From the NCBI GenBank assembly GCA_002633005.1, contig NMRA01000775.1, positions 69,532-133,531 of the forward strand: DNA of 64,000 nucleotides, given 5' to 3'. Position numbers and translations under genes: made by a program. Under the pieces are notes generated by a model, which saw only the letters and a list, made by a program, of their open reading frames with translations, searched no databases and was not told the DNA's origin. This document shows, piece by piece, positions 1 through 11,400 of the stretch. Position 1 is the first letter of the stretch, and each line of letters starts with the position of its first letter. This stretch comes from Phoronis australis (lineage: Eukaryota; Phoronida; Phoronidae).

Positions 1-2520
1 AAACATTATTACATGGCCATATAGCACTCGACTGATTCAACGCGTAATGGATAATATACCAAATCCCCTTATCTGCTTACAACCACACATGTTGTTGACA
101 GCGAGCTACAACACCAAAATGGCGCCTCGTGAGACATGTGGCTTCACGTCCATTAATAATAGAATGTCCAATCTTTGTCAGTATCTATATGTGCTTCGGA
201 CTAACGAATGTTGATAAAATAACAATTTTAATTGGAATTTTATCTTAAGATTTTTTGACATATCTATAAATTCGAGCTGGCGCATTTGACAGAAGTTCAT
301 TCAAACAATTCGAGACAAATACCTTGGCAACTCATGAAATATGACTTCGGTTTCGTAAATAAAGTATCCTACAGTCGTCTCAGGTTTATGGCATTGGCAA
401 AACCTCTTAGAAATTTCGTCAAAATCCCGAGACGTAGGTTTTGTGTTCTCGAATGAACCACAAAATCAATCTTTTTTTGCTGAAAAAACTCGACGTGTCT
501 AAAACTTTCAACCACATGACGCAACTTTTGTAAAAACACGCTTACGCAATGTAAAGCAATTCAGCTACTTTTTGTCAATAGTTTTATTAAGCTTAACATT
601 CAGCTTCAGCTTTCGTGGCAAATAATCAAGTTAGAATATAATAAATAGTTTTTGAAGTTGTGATATTAAAAATTAAAAAATGTTCATAAATAACAGTCAG
701 CGTGAGCACTGAATTGACCTTGAGACAGCACAGCTACACTGTTTCGCCGAGTTTCTTTAGTTGGAGCTCGTCTCTGTTTGAATGAGCGTTGACACGGAAA
801 TCGCCACCGAAAATGGGCCCTTTTAAGAAGTTGTTTGCAGGTCCTTCCAACTGGGAGTACGTACACTTGCGACACCCGACTTGTCAATCATAACCTTGCC
901 ACCTCCTCGGAATTTCGGCATTGTTTGGTTGGAGCGCGTTTGGTTGTTGTAGTGTTTTGTAGACGATAAAATGTAAGGCGTGCGGATTTCTACTTTGCAC
1001 TACTTTGTGATTCACCCATGTAATAAAAAAATGTGTACTCGGTGTTATTAAACAGTCGTGTCGTAACAATTTACAGGTCATGTGAGAAAATGTAACAATG
1101 GTACATTTCTCGTATGTGCGTGCATTCGACGTAAATTGTAACAATTACACAAATGTAACAACTTGTTGCATTTTAGGAGAGGCCTAGCAACGTAAAATGT
1201 AACAGTGACGTAAAATATCACAGTTAATAAATTTTACGAAATTGTTACATTTTACGGCGTATCACGCCTACATATTTGCTAGCCGTTCCGAAAGGCTATG
1301 CCACAAAAAGTCAAAGAAATCTTTCCATATTTTCCCAAAACTGATCAAACAAAAATTAATGAGAACATTTAAAAACAAGAATAAATTATGTACAAATAAA
1401 CATATCAATAAAGAAATGGAAATTATGATAAATAAGGTGAAAGACTTAAACAACAACAGCAGACAACACAAGCTTCTTTTTTGAATAGTATATGAATATC
1501 TAAGAGAGTTGAAATTTGAATACATTGCGTTAATGAGATATTGTCGGGTTTTATTGCAACAAGAGCAAAGTTTGCATTATACCCGCATCCGTCTGGTGGA
1601 TATATTTTTGAAGCTCTTTCATATACACACAATTCTGTCCAAAAATATCACCATTTATTTGTTTGATGTTACAGTACCAGTTCCCGCATATTAGCAAAAT
1701 TTCGCACAATTGATTTTTTCAGCCAAATTTGAGCTCCATCTAGCGTGACCTCATTGAAATCCTTTTCAATGAAAGCTTCATTTCCAAGTTCAGGTTTGAA
1801 TTTCGATTACTCGCTTGCCTCGAGACTTCATGTTTAGTTTACATAGAAATTTCAAAAAGTAAATTTGATTTAAAGCCAACAACAATTGATCAAAACACAT
1901 ATTGAGACTTTGGAACCCAGCAATTCTTTCGTTGTTATTCCAGCGACTGTTGTATTATATTTTGGCTTTTAAAATGAAAAGTTTCTCTAAAAAAACGTGG
2001 TTGCGCGAAAATACCCCAGTCCCTGATTCTCTTTTGTTTCAAGAACTGCACTTTTATTTCACTATTTGAACAGCGTAATACGCAATCTTGTTGCACGAGT
2101 TCTGTATAAGAGATATACCGCTCTTACCTTATCTGTGACTGTTTTGACCCATGCGCCTATAATCAAGGTATAACGTTTTTCTATTTTTCAGAGGGTTTTC
2201 GCATATACATCTGAAGTGCCAATTCCGCTATTCTTTGCTCACAGGCATGTCTAAATTTGGTAATCTTTGTATGCCTTGTGACTATTCGTAGTGTTTTTAT
2301 TTACATAGTTCACGATTAATGGAGAACACGCCAAGATCGAAGCTTCATTCACGTTTTGTTTTAAAAACTTGCCCCAGCCGGGTATTCGTAAACTGTTTCC
2401 CGTAATGTTCAAAAATCACCACGAAGTCCATAGACATCATGCGTGTTCCCACGCGCACTTGTGCATGTGCGCCATGAAGTCATCGGTAATACTAGACAAT
2501 ACCATCGCCTCAACCATAGG
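1..2520. other. Intergenic stretch without a recognisable gene
   Basis: No open frame in this stretch resembles a known protein, and none is bounded by convincing splice sites. The frames are short and AT-rich, and their codon use looks random. The only structure noticed is a cluster of TGTAACA / TGTTACA motifs near 1060-1260, described separately. Confidence 0.6.
1060..1260. repeat. Cluster of TGTAACA motifs on both strands
   Basis: TGTAACA or its complement TGTTACA occurs repeatedly here. Several copies sit in the longer form CGTAAAATGTAACA, and the inverted form TGTTACATTTTACG appears at about 1241-1254. The arrangement could be a degenerate inverted-repeat element or a cluster of protein-binding sites. 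No function can be assigned from sequence. Confidence 0.35.
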
Positions 2521-2524
2521 ATCT

Positions 2525-2661
2525 CCGTACGCCGGAAGTTTTTTTGCGAATTATTCCCGATACTGATTAAACCATCAAAATCATATTCCTGTAAGTACCT
2601 TTTGCATATAGAGGGACATTTTTGGAGGCCGTTGATGTCTTTAACTCTTCCCAGTTTGAGC
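2525..2661 (-). repeat. Dispersed repeat, copy 1 (inverted relative to copy at 8296)
   Basis: Read on the minus strand, this segment matches 8296-8420 on the plus strand. Both share AAGACATCAACG near the start, then CTCTATGCGCAAAAGG-like and TTTTGATGGTTTAATCAGT blocks, and then a CTTCCGGC(A/G)TA(T/C)GGAG block. The copies are diverged, so this is an old dispersed family. Its class is unknown, and a fragment of a retrocopied gene is also possible. Confidence 0.5.
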
Positions 2662-3269
2662 AAATACACCCGCAATCAAACTTTCATTTTCTCCGTATGT
2701 ACAGTAGTCATTTGAAATTGCGCCATGAGCGATTCAGTGTTTGTAGAGAAATACAACATAATTTTTCTTTTATAAGATGCACCCAGTATTTTCAGCTTAG
2801 TAACATGCACCCAGTGTTGCTCTGATAGTCTATAGTCGTGACAGATTTCTCCGCCAATGGTCGGTTCCAGATTATGCAAATTACTACTGTTCGGTTGTTC
2901 AAGTGGTCTTGAACACAGCTCTTTTCATGCAGATAAGTTCTAGGCTGAAAGTTTGTTCAACAAGCAACTCAGTTCTGGCGTGCGTTCAGTAGACGCTAGG
3001 ACCTACGCTAGGACCTAGCTAAAACCTAGTCAAAGTCACGTGTTCTTATTTAAAATCCGCGGCAATATCTCACGTAATCTCGCGAAGTCTTGCTTTTTAG
3101 CGAGGTCCTGGCGTTAGTGAACGGGAGGCTGGCTGTCTTCTTTTGAACTATGGCATGTGTGTTGCCGTGTTCGTGCACTGGGCTGGAAAGATGATTAAAT
3201 TGTTTTTGTTTTTGTTTTGTGGAGTTCGTGTGCGTATGAATGCGTTGTTTGGAATCGGATATGGTCACT

Positions 3270-5720
3270 GGTACGCAATGTTTGATAATAGAATATTGAT
3301 GACCTTAAGATAGTCTCGATGAATTGCAAGGGTCTACAAGATTGTGCGAAACGCAGGGACCTTTTTAATTATTTGAGAAACAAGAATTTATTTATTGTCT
3401 ACAAGACACTCACTTCACGCATACCGATGAGGTAGTCGTTCGGGCAATGTGGGGTGATGAGTCATACTTGAGCTGTGATTCTTCTAATCCCAGAGGAGTC
3501 TGCGTCCTTTTTAATAACAACTTTGAATATGAAATTAAATCAACCAGCCACGATGCAGATGGCAATTTTCTATTGGTGAACTTCACAATTGAGAAGAAAA
3601 TACAAATATCTCTGATTAACATACATGAGCCAAATCGTGATACCCCAAGTTCTTACAAAACAATTGGTGATATTCTATCAGAGACAAATACGAATCATAC
3701 AATAATATGTTGAGATTGGAACTTGGTTCAGAACTTTGACATTGACTGTTTACATTGCGTGCGCTTTCACAATCCACAGGCCAAAAACGAAATGATTAAT
3801 CTATCTTTTAGATTCAATTTAGTAGATCCCTGTGTCCCGTTGCATGAAACTGTCCCAAATAGGGTCTCAACTAATTTCCCTTAACCTACTGCGTAATTTT
3901 GAACTTGTGCAAACACCGATTGTCCTTTCTTATGCTGTTTTAGTTTCATTACTAAGTCAATTTTTGGTTTTGTTACAAATTGAGAGTGAACTTGACGGTG
4001 AATTCTTATATTATCGAAAATAAAAGGATCTTCTCATGCAACGCCCCTAACTTAAGGACTAAGTTCCTATTTATTTTCATTGAATTCAGGGCTCAGTTTT
4101 TAGTTATTTTATTAGAAAATTTCATTAGTCAAAGAAGAGTTCATAATAACGATGAAATTATAGAAAAAGATTACTTCTGTGGGTAAACAAAGATTTAGGG
4201 AACTTAGTTGAGTCCTTATTTGGGACTGTTTCATGCAACCAGGCACTGGCGACTTCATCATCCTCCTAAAATTTACCGCCCTTGGAATCCACTTTCATAT
4301 TAGTTTAAGACAAATGTTATCTAATAACTATGATGACAAAATTCGTGAAAGCAGGTCAACGTTAACAAAGTGGTCCAAAAGGTCGGTAACACCTTTTGGC
4401 AAAATAACTGTTATTAAATACTTTGTCCTGCCAAAATTGGTCCATCTCTTGACAACATTGCCCTCTCCGTTAGACGACACAATTGAATTTCTAGATAAAC
4501 TATTTTACAGTTTCATCCGGGACAATAAACATGGCAAACGTAAGAGAACTACCTTGATTCAAGAGTTTTCGTTGGGAGGGTGCATAATGGTTCATTTGAA
4601 GTCATTCATCAAACCCCTTGAAATTTCGTTGTTCAGAAGATTAATATTTGGTGATGAGAGGGTCTTGAAGAAAAATTTAATTTTTACGAAAGTATTACTT
4701 TCACGTAACGTGTTTCATTTTTGTGAGGTCTATTATCGTTCTCTCGCTTCTTCGGTTAAGAATGAGTTTTGGGAAGTTTTTCTGAATGTTGGAGAATTGG
4801 TTGGCATTTTCACGGTTAGCACGACAATGACTCTCCCTACGAGCCAATCTGGTTTCATCCCAAAATCTCAGTTGACAAGAAATACATATTTTATGAAGGT
4901 TGGTATGCCAAGGGCATTGTATATTTTTACGATTTGTTAGATTCTTATGATAGTTTGTTGTTTTACGAAGACTTTTGTAGTTATTGTGGATTTTCTCCAC
5001 CATTCGCTGTATTCATGAGCGTGTGATGTATTGTTTGTACGTTACTTAAACATGGGAATTCGTCCAAAATCATTCTTCCTCACCGCCCAGAGTTTATTAC
5101 CATTTTACTTAACGTATGTAAAAACGAGAGCAGTGTGTATAATAATTTTGTTTCTTGCTTATACAAAAAAAAAACAAAATTTCAAAGTAAATGGGAAAAC
5201 TGTCTTAATAGATAACTTTCATGTGAATGGTGGAGAGTTGTCTATAGATTAAATTCTTCGTTCACTAAAGACATGAATCTCAAATGGCTCCAAATACGAC
5301 TTACTCACAAAATTCCTAGAACAAATTGTTTCTTGTTTAAAATAGGTATACATGTAGTTAACTCACCACACTGTACACTGTATGGAAAAGACCTCGAGAA
5401 TCTTTGCCATGTATTTTGGGAGTGTCAAGTAAGATGTCTATGGTCAAGTTATTCAGAATTTTGGGAAAGTTAAGTACAATTAATTTGCAGCCAAAAGAGG
5501 AATAATTGTTATTAGCTTGAGTTTGGCAGGCATTACCTTAGGGAAAGTGGGGGCCAAACATGTGACCAATCTCCTTATTTGCTTTGTAAAACGTCACACA
5601 TGTATATTTGGCGCTAGGTTAAAGTCCAGACCTCCCTGCTTGTAATGCATGAAAATGAAATTTTTGTATATCATGACGAACAAAAGCTAATTTACTATAA
5701 GAGCTATGAATTATGAGCAC
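3270..5720 (+). pseudogene. Non-LTR retrotransposon (LINE) relic: endonuclease plus reverse transcriptase tail
   Basis: This is a decayed LINE whose translated fragments, in several frames, follow the usual LINE polyprotein order. Near 3316 an endonuclease start reads NCKGLQDCAKRRDLFNYLR. From about 3408, one frame over, comes LQDTHFT and then RGVCVLFNNNFEYE with a D-W-N-L motif near 3718, typical of the apurinic-type endonuclease. From about 4270 the C-terminal side of the reverse transcriptase reads LGIHFHISL, then LTKWSKRSVTPFGKITVIK and a downstream GG motif. At 5280-5420 a tail has KWLQIRLTHKI and H-V-F-W-E-C-Q, a typical LINE C-terminal motif. The catalytic reverse transcriptase core is missing between 3838 and 4240, where an inverted-repeat element now sits. 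Multiple frameshifts and stops make the copy dead. The boundaries are approximate, and I did not find a poly-A or microsatellite tail. Confidence 0.85.
3839..4239. mobile_element. 401-bp inverted-repeat element (MITE-like) inside the LINE relic
   Basis: The left end begins GTTGCATGAAACTGTCCCAA and the right end, read as reverse complement, begins GTTGCATGAAACAGTCCCAA. The match runs for about 45 bp with roughly five mismatches. A partial internal copy of the terminal sequence lies near 4040-4070. No coding capacity is visible. LINE-like coding sequence lies on both sides, but the catalytic reverse transcriptase segment is absent, so the element marks or accompanies a deletion. I could not identify a target-site duplication. 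Confidence 0.7.
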
Positions 5721-5939
5721 TTTAGAAAATGATGAATCCCTGTAGAAGGAATTTTTGTCTAACAATCTAATACAGCGTAATTACACTTGTGACTATAGTC
5801 GATTCCGGTGTGAATGAGGTGTGAATGGTATTAAAATACGCTTCTGTATTTACATCCCGGCTGCAGGGGGTAATATTTATAGCATGCATCACATTGTTTT
5901 TCTGCAATTTACGGTTGCGAATATAATGAACTTATTAAA

Positions 5940-8127
5940 ACGAGAGCGCTCGGAGGAGCGACACTTGGCGAAATTACGCGAAAACAGGATGATGGGGACG
6001 ACGACGACGGCCATCATGACGATGAAGGCGGAGATTATGAACAACACGATAACATTCATACGACGAACTTAGATGCCATAAATTAGAAAGAAATAAGCAA
6101 CAGTCTTGTTCAAATAAACTAAACTAACATCAATNGAAGTAAGAGAGCCCAACAAAGGAACAGCGCTATCAGAAAATCCCAAATAATTCGAAAAATGGAA
6201 AACATCTTCTGAAAGCCCGTTACAAACTCTATCTAAATTAATAATTTTTCAACATTTCATAATTTTTTCGAAAAAATTGAAATTTTGCGTTTTTTTTGAA
6301 ATTCAAAGTCAAATAATTCGAAAACAGTAAGTCTGAGAAAAACGTTATCGCACAACTTTTGAAAGAGCATACTTCAAGGAATCCACATGCAAAAATTCAC
6401 GTCATTTGCTTTTCCCGTTAAAAATGCGACAGTAGAACGATTGAAAACGGGTGATAATGCGCCAGAGCCGCCATCTTGATAGTGACTTCCGGTTAAACAA
6501 AATTTTATAAAAGCTGATCAATTGCAAGAAACACGTGACCAGTTTGAAAGTGATTGGTTCGCCAATGCGCCCTCTACAGGAGAAAACGTTTTTGGCCAGA
6601 TATCGAGGTGCGCATGCGCCATCGTCAATATTTCGGCCATCTTTCACCGAAAGTCAACGTTTTTCAGCACAGTTGTAGCACATGTGTTTTATAATAAACG
6701 TACCAAGTTTCAGCTCTGTACGTCAAAAAATGCGGCCTCTATGAAGTTTTGAATGAGAAATCGGAAACAAAATGGCCGCCACGTCAGCCATTTTGAATCC
6801 GATCATTACCAAAAACAATAGCTTTCCAGTACTTCCCGATCTACACGTCGTGTGCAAATTTCGCGAAAATCGAGCAAAAAAATTGCAACCTGTAGAGAGC
6901 GAACAAACAAATGAAAGCGCTCCGAGGAGCGAACCTTGGCGAAATTAACCAAAAAGATGACGATAAAGATGATGACGAAGATGACGAATATGACGACGAT
7001 GGTGGCGAGGTTGAACAAAAGAAGTAATAACAACATACACATGACGAACGTTGAAGTCCGAAATCAGTAAGAAAAAGTCTACAGTTTTGAGCGACACTTG
7101 GCGAAATCAACGGAAAAGACATGACGACGGAGATGATGACGAATATGATGATGGTGGTGGCGATGATGAACAACATCACAACATTCATATGACGAACTTA
7201 GATGTCATAAATCAATAAGAAATAGGCTACAGTCTAGTTCAATAGAAGATAAACCAAAATCAATGCAGCAAGAGCGCTCAACAAAGGAACAGCGTTATCA
7301 GATAATCTCAAATAACTCAAAAAGTAGACGTCCTAGCGAAAAATGGAAAACATCTTCTGAAAGCCCGTTCAAAATTTTATCTAAACTGATGGTATCGCTT
7401 AATTCCGTAAATTTTTCGAAAAAAATGAAATTTTGCGTTTTTTTAAAGAAATTCAAAGTCAAATAACTCAAAAACGATAAGTCTGAGAAAAAAATGTTAC
7501 AGGCCATTTGAAAAAATATACTTCAAAGAATCCCGTAAAAACGCACTTCAGTACGACTGAAAATGCGTCAACATGCGCCAGATCCGCCATCTTGAAAGCA
7601 ACTTCCGGTTTTTTGGCTTTGTATAATAGCATGTCATAAGAAACTAAGACCTGTAAAAATTCGAAGGAATTGGTCTTATAATGCGCCCTGTTCAGGAGAA
7701 AACGTTTTTAGGCCAAAATCGAGGTGCGCATGCGCGATCGCCGATATTTCCGCCATCTTTAACCGGAAGTAAACAATTTCCAGTATACTTGTAGAAAACT
7801 TCCGGTCCATTTACTGTGCCGATTCTTAGCCTTTTACGTAAAAAATTGTAGCCTCCAGAAGCATTTGAACCTTTAAATGAAAACAAAATGGCCGCCACAG
7901 CCGTCATTTTGGATCCGATTTTGACGAAAAACAATAAGCTTCCAGTACTTTTGGAAGCACGTGTTATGTGTAAATTTCGTGATGATCGGACGAAAATTGC
8001 GACCTGTATCGTGCAAAGAAACAAAAAAAAAACAAACTTAGTGGAAGAGCAATATACTTGGCGAAATATATTTCGCCAAGTAAAAAAATTGTCAGACCAA
8101 CATACTTGGCGAAATTTCGCCAAGTAA
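5940..8127. repeat. Two diverged tandem copies of a ~1.1-kb repeat
   Basis: Copy A starts near 5940 and copy B near 7073, a period of about 1133 bp. Each opens with (G)AGCGACACTTGGCGAAAT followed by a GAY-rich stretch (GATGACGACG...). The shared order continues through CAACAAAGGAACAGCG, ATGGAAAACATCTTCTGAAA, a TTTTTCGAAAAAA block, AAATTCAAAGTCAAATAA, an ACTTCCGG block, GAGGTGCGCATGCGC, and an AAAATGGCCGCCAC...CCATTTTG block. A third, short copy of the head segment alone lies at about 6917-7085. The open frames here are by-products of the GAY repeats and are not credible genes. An N at 6135 marks an unresolved base or a gap. Confidence 0.75.
8056..8125. repeat. Two perfect palindromes built from ACTTGGCGAAAT
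   Basis: The 26 bases at 8056-8081 form a perfect palindrome with half-site ACTTGGCGAAATA. The 22 bases at 8104-8125 form another, with half-site ACTTGGCGAAA. They are separated by 22 bp. The same ACTTGGCGAAAT motif heads each copy of the upstream repeat (5963, 7096, and a CCTTGGCGAAAT variant at 6934). The palindromes are therefore probably the joined ends of that repeat family. Confidence 0.75.
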
Positions 8128-8128
8128 T

Positions 8129-8265
8129 AACAGTCCTTCGTTCATTTGCCAAAACCGGCCATTCTACTGACCATTTTACATTGCTCGCTCCAGAAGATAT
8201 GACGTCATATTCCGTGGTGTAAAAATGGTCAATTGCTCATTCGGGCAACTGACCGAAGGACTGTT
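8129..8265. mobile_element. 137-bp MITE-like inverted-repeat element
   Basis: The left end AACAGTCCTTCG matches the right end read as reverse complement, AACAGTCCTTCG. Inner arms TGACCATTTTACA and TGTAAAAATGGTCA also pair. The centre is the palindrome ATATGACGTCATAT, which contains a CRE-type TGACGTCA. It has no coding capacity. It abuts the palindrome at 8104-8125 almost directly. Confidence 0.7.
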
Positions 8266-8295
8266 CAAAAAGTTTGATTAATGGAGCATTTGTTT

Positions 8296-8420
8296 GAGTT
8301 GGAAGGAATTTAAGACATCAACGAGATGCTCCTCTATGCGCAAAAGGTGCTTATAGCAGCGTGATTTTGATGGTTTAATCAGTGAGGCATAGTTTGCTGA
8401 AATGCTTCCGGCATATGGAG
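8296..8420 (+). repeat. Dispersed repeat, copy 2
   Basis: This is the plus-strand partner of the segment at 2525-2661, with the shared block TTTTGATGGTTTAATCAGT. The reading frame is interrupted by stops in this copy. Confidence 0.5.
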
Positions 8421-11400
8421 GTCCAATGGGATGGCCACGGTCTCTACTTAACCCAGTTGAGACGCTGGTGCTGTTTACGGCAGTACTAGAGCAAACAAAA
8501 ACACCCTTCTGCCCAGATGAACCTCGCGCGAAAGGCCTAGACTAATGGTACTGTATCTATTATTTGATCGCCTAAGAAAGCACCTTTGGTTTACGTTGAT
8601 CAGTTTGCGAAACAACTGATATTGATTTTTATACGGAAGGCAAAATCTTTAAACAATAATCGCATATTGGCATGTATTGGATCAGTCATACTTAAACTAT
8701 TTAGAAAAACTTAAACTCAATACTTGACGTAATTGTCTAGAAGCACGAAAGTCGTTAAAGATTAATCATGCTACCATATGCTCTATGAAAAATCCACAAA
8801 AACCTTTACACACGTCTCTCAGTCATGTGGCAAATGAAGAAAGCATTACAAATAAGTCTAGTTCAATAATATTTCTCTAGTCTTCTTGCCACAAAAACTG
8901 CAGTAAATTAACTCACCTCCTGCTTTTTCAAAGCTAAGAAACATATTTCGGGTTTTTATAATGCAGCTGTACCATCACAACTTAAGAATTGAAACTCAGT
9001 GGTAGATTAGAGAGCTGTGTCCACAGCACTGTCTCCTAATTCAGTTTTTTGAGTTGAACACGAAATAACAACACTAGTTTGAGTTCAAGATCGAATATTT
9101 TGTGCCCAGAAAAACAATAATGTTCATTCGAGGGTATTGGAAGTCCTTTGAACATTTGTATTGAAAGGCATTGTAAGGATCGTAAATGATAAACGTGAGC
9201 AAGAAGCGCCTGAAAGGTGAGAAATGATCGTGCTCAAGCTGTATAGCAAATCTCAGTAGTCTTCTAGCGGCATTTTGAAATTCCTCGCATTTTCTGAAAT
9301 TTTTATAACATTTACTCAATTCTTGGTCACGCTGTTTCGTTTTGGATAACCTTGATGGGCTAAGTTATGGATCGTCGGGGTTTATAAAACCCCTTGGTAT
9401 TAATTTTCTATTTCATTCTATTTCATAAAGGAAAAGAATTACCATATTTAAAATTATGCATTTCCATAAAATCCGACTTTTAAATTTGGGAAACTGGGCA
9501 TTCTTTAAAACATATTTGAAAACGACGACACCAGACTGCATTTCCATCGAGTGGGACACAGCAACTACTTTTTTCTGAGTTTGAATCATTTTTTTTGTTC
9601 ACATAAAATACAAATATTCTTTTCACAAATTTCTATATTTATCGTAGTCACCTTATGCTGGAACTATCATTGCGAGAATATATTATTGGATGAAGAGACT
9701 GAATCTATGGCGTGCAGTCCATGCAAGCTCCCGGGAGGGGATCGGTGGGTCTTGAACGAGCCTCCCAATTCGGCGGGCAAAAAGGTCCGCCTCAGAGAAA
9801 CAAAAACTCCAAAAAATGCAGAAAACGAGAAAAAAATCCACTGAAAAGGCAGGAACTACCAAAATTTGACGAATGCACAATTCATAGCTGTGAACGTACC
9901 TCTCGACTCTTAGTTAACGGTCCACATTCTCAAAAATTCGAGCCCCCTCATTTTTAGGCACGTGTATGCAGTCGTGCTGTAAGCAAAAACAAATTGTTGT
10001 GTTTGGGTGATATTGCGAGCATTTGGCATGGTGACCACACTGAGACGCCTTTATCATGCGGGTTATGATGTAAGTTACGTCTGTTGAGATTGTAATAACA
10101 TGTTTCTTGTGTTCTGCTGATTTATTTACTCCGATTAACCTCATCTTTCATTGACCAAGACGGCAGAACACGCTGATGCTAGGCAAGGCTGGATACTAGA
10201 CTAAACAGGGACAAGAAGTGGGATTTTTGTTGCTTTAACGTGAACAATCAAGTTTGCATACTGGTAAATTTACTTATTGGTTACTTTATCGTAACACTGT
10301 AATTAAGGGTGTGTAAAAATATTAGTATCCCCACTTAATTAATATCATATGATAGTGAATACGTCTGAACTACTCAGAACTTTCTCGTTTGAATGGTGCT
10401 TGGTTATGTACAATGTTCATCAATTATTACGGCGAAAGCGTAATGCCGTGTTTGTCTACATTAAAACAACACGCGTCACTGACTTTAAATTATAGGCAAT
10501 GGATATAAACTTCATTAGTGTCAGTCGTAATAGTCGTTTAACGGACAATTATGGTTGCGTATAATTATTTATCAAGTGATTAATAATGTTTCGCCGAAGA
10601 AAAAGTAAATACAGTAATTGCACGTGTCTAGATTGCAATTATGACTCATCTTATGGGAAGACGTGCAAAAGGGTGGCGCCATGTGAACGAGCGCGGCAAT
10701 GCTTCCTACTGCACTGATTATACAGTACGATGATAAACGATTTCGCTTGCATCCGGTCTCTTTCATCTCTGAGACAGCGCTTGGGACGAACGTAACCTTT
10801 CCGGACATATGTCGATCATAATGAATTTATAATTTTTGTTTTAAAAACACTGTCAAATTACAAATAATTATACAGTTAACCGTTATGGCCATAGAAACTG
10901 AAACTACACAATTTGCTGTTTGAGTGGCTTATTTGATTTATTGTGGGTGCCCTTGAAATGCTCGTAAATATTATCCGAAACGCAGTAACAAAATGGTTTA
11001 ACTGGCGCAAACGGGGTTTCCGTATTTCAAGAATCCCATCGTGTCTTTGCAATGCATAAAAGTCGGGCAAATTCAAGAGTGAAACAAAACTTGTCTAGTT
11101 CTGCCCATGATATTCACCAAGAGAATCGACCTGAATAGTTAATCTGAATTGAGTTACGATACAATCTCAACAATCGAGTTCACATTTTAGCGGACAAGTG
11201 AAATTTCATTTCTCGTTTTCTGCAGAAAATACGCAGCACCAAGCTTTGTCATGTTTAAGTTCTGAGCAAAATACTTAACCAAAGAAATTTAAGAAGCCCT
11301 TGAAAAATGAAAAAAAAAGTTTGACAATTATTTTTTCCGGAAATGGTGAGATTTTACAGTAACAGAACCCAGGGAACTCATGTAGTCTACTACTAAAACA

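Noticed and set aside
4233-4940. 235-residue open frame taken as a host gene
   Set aside because: Its motifs (LTKWSKRSVTPFGKITVIK and surroundings) are those of the reverse transcriptase C-terminal side of LINEs, and the flanks continue the LINE in other frames.
6841-7188. Serine/leucine-rich membrane-like protein on the minus strand
   Set aside because: It is the complement of GAY-rich tandem sequence (GATGACGACG), which gives S/L/V-rich frames by composition.
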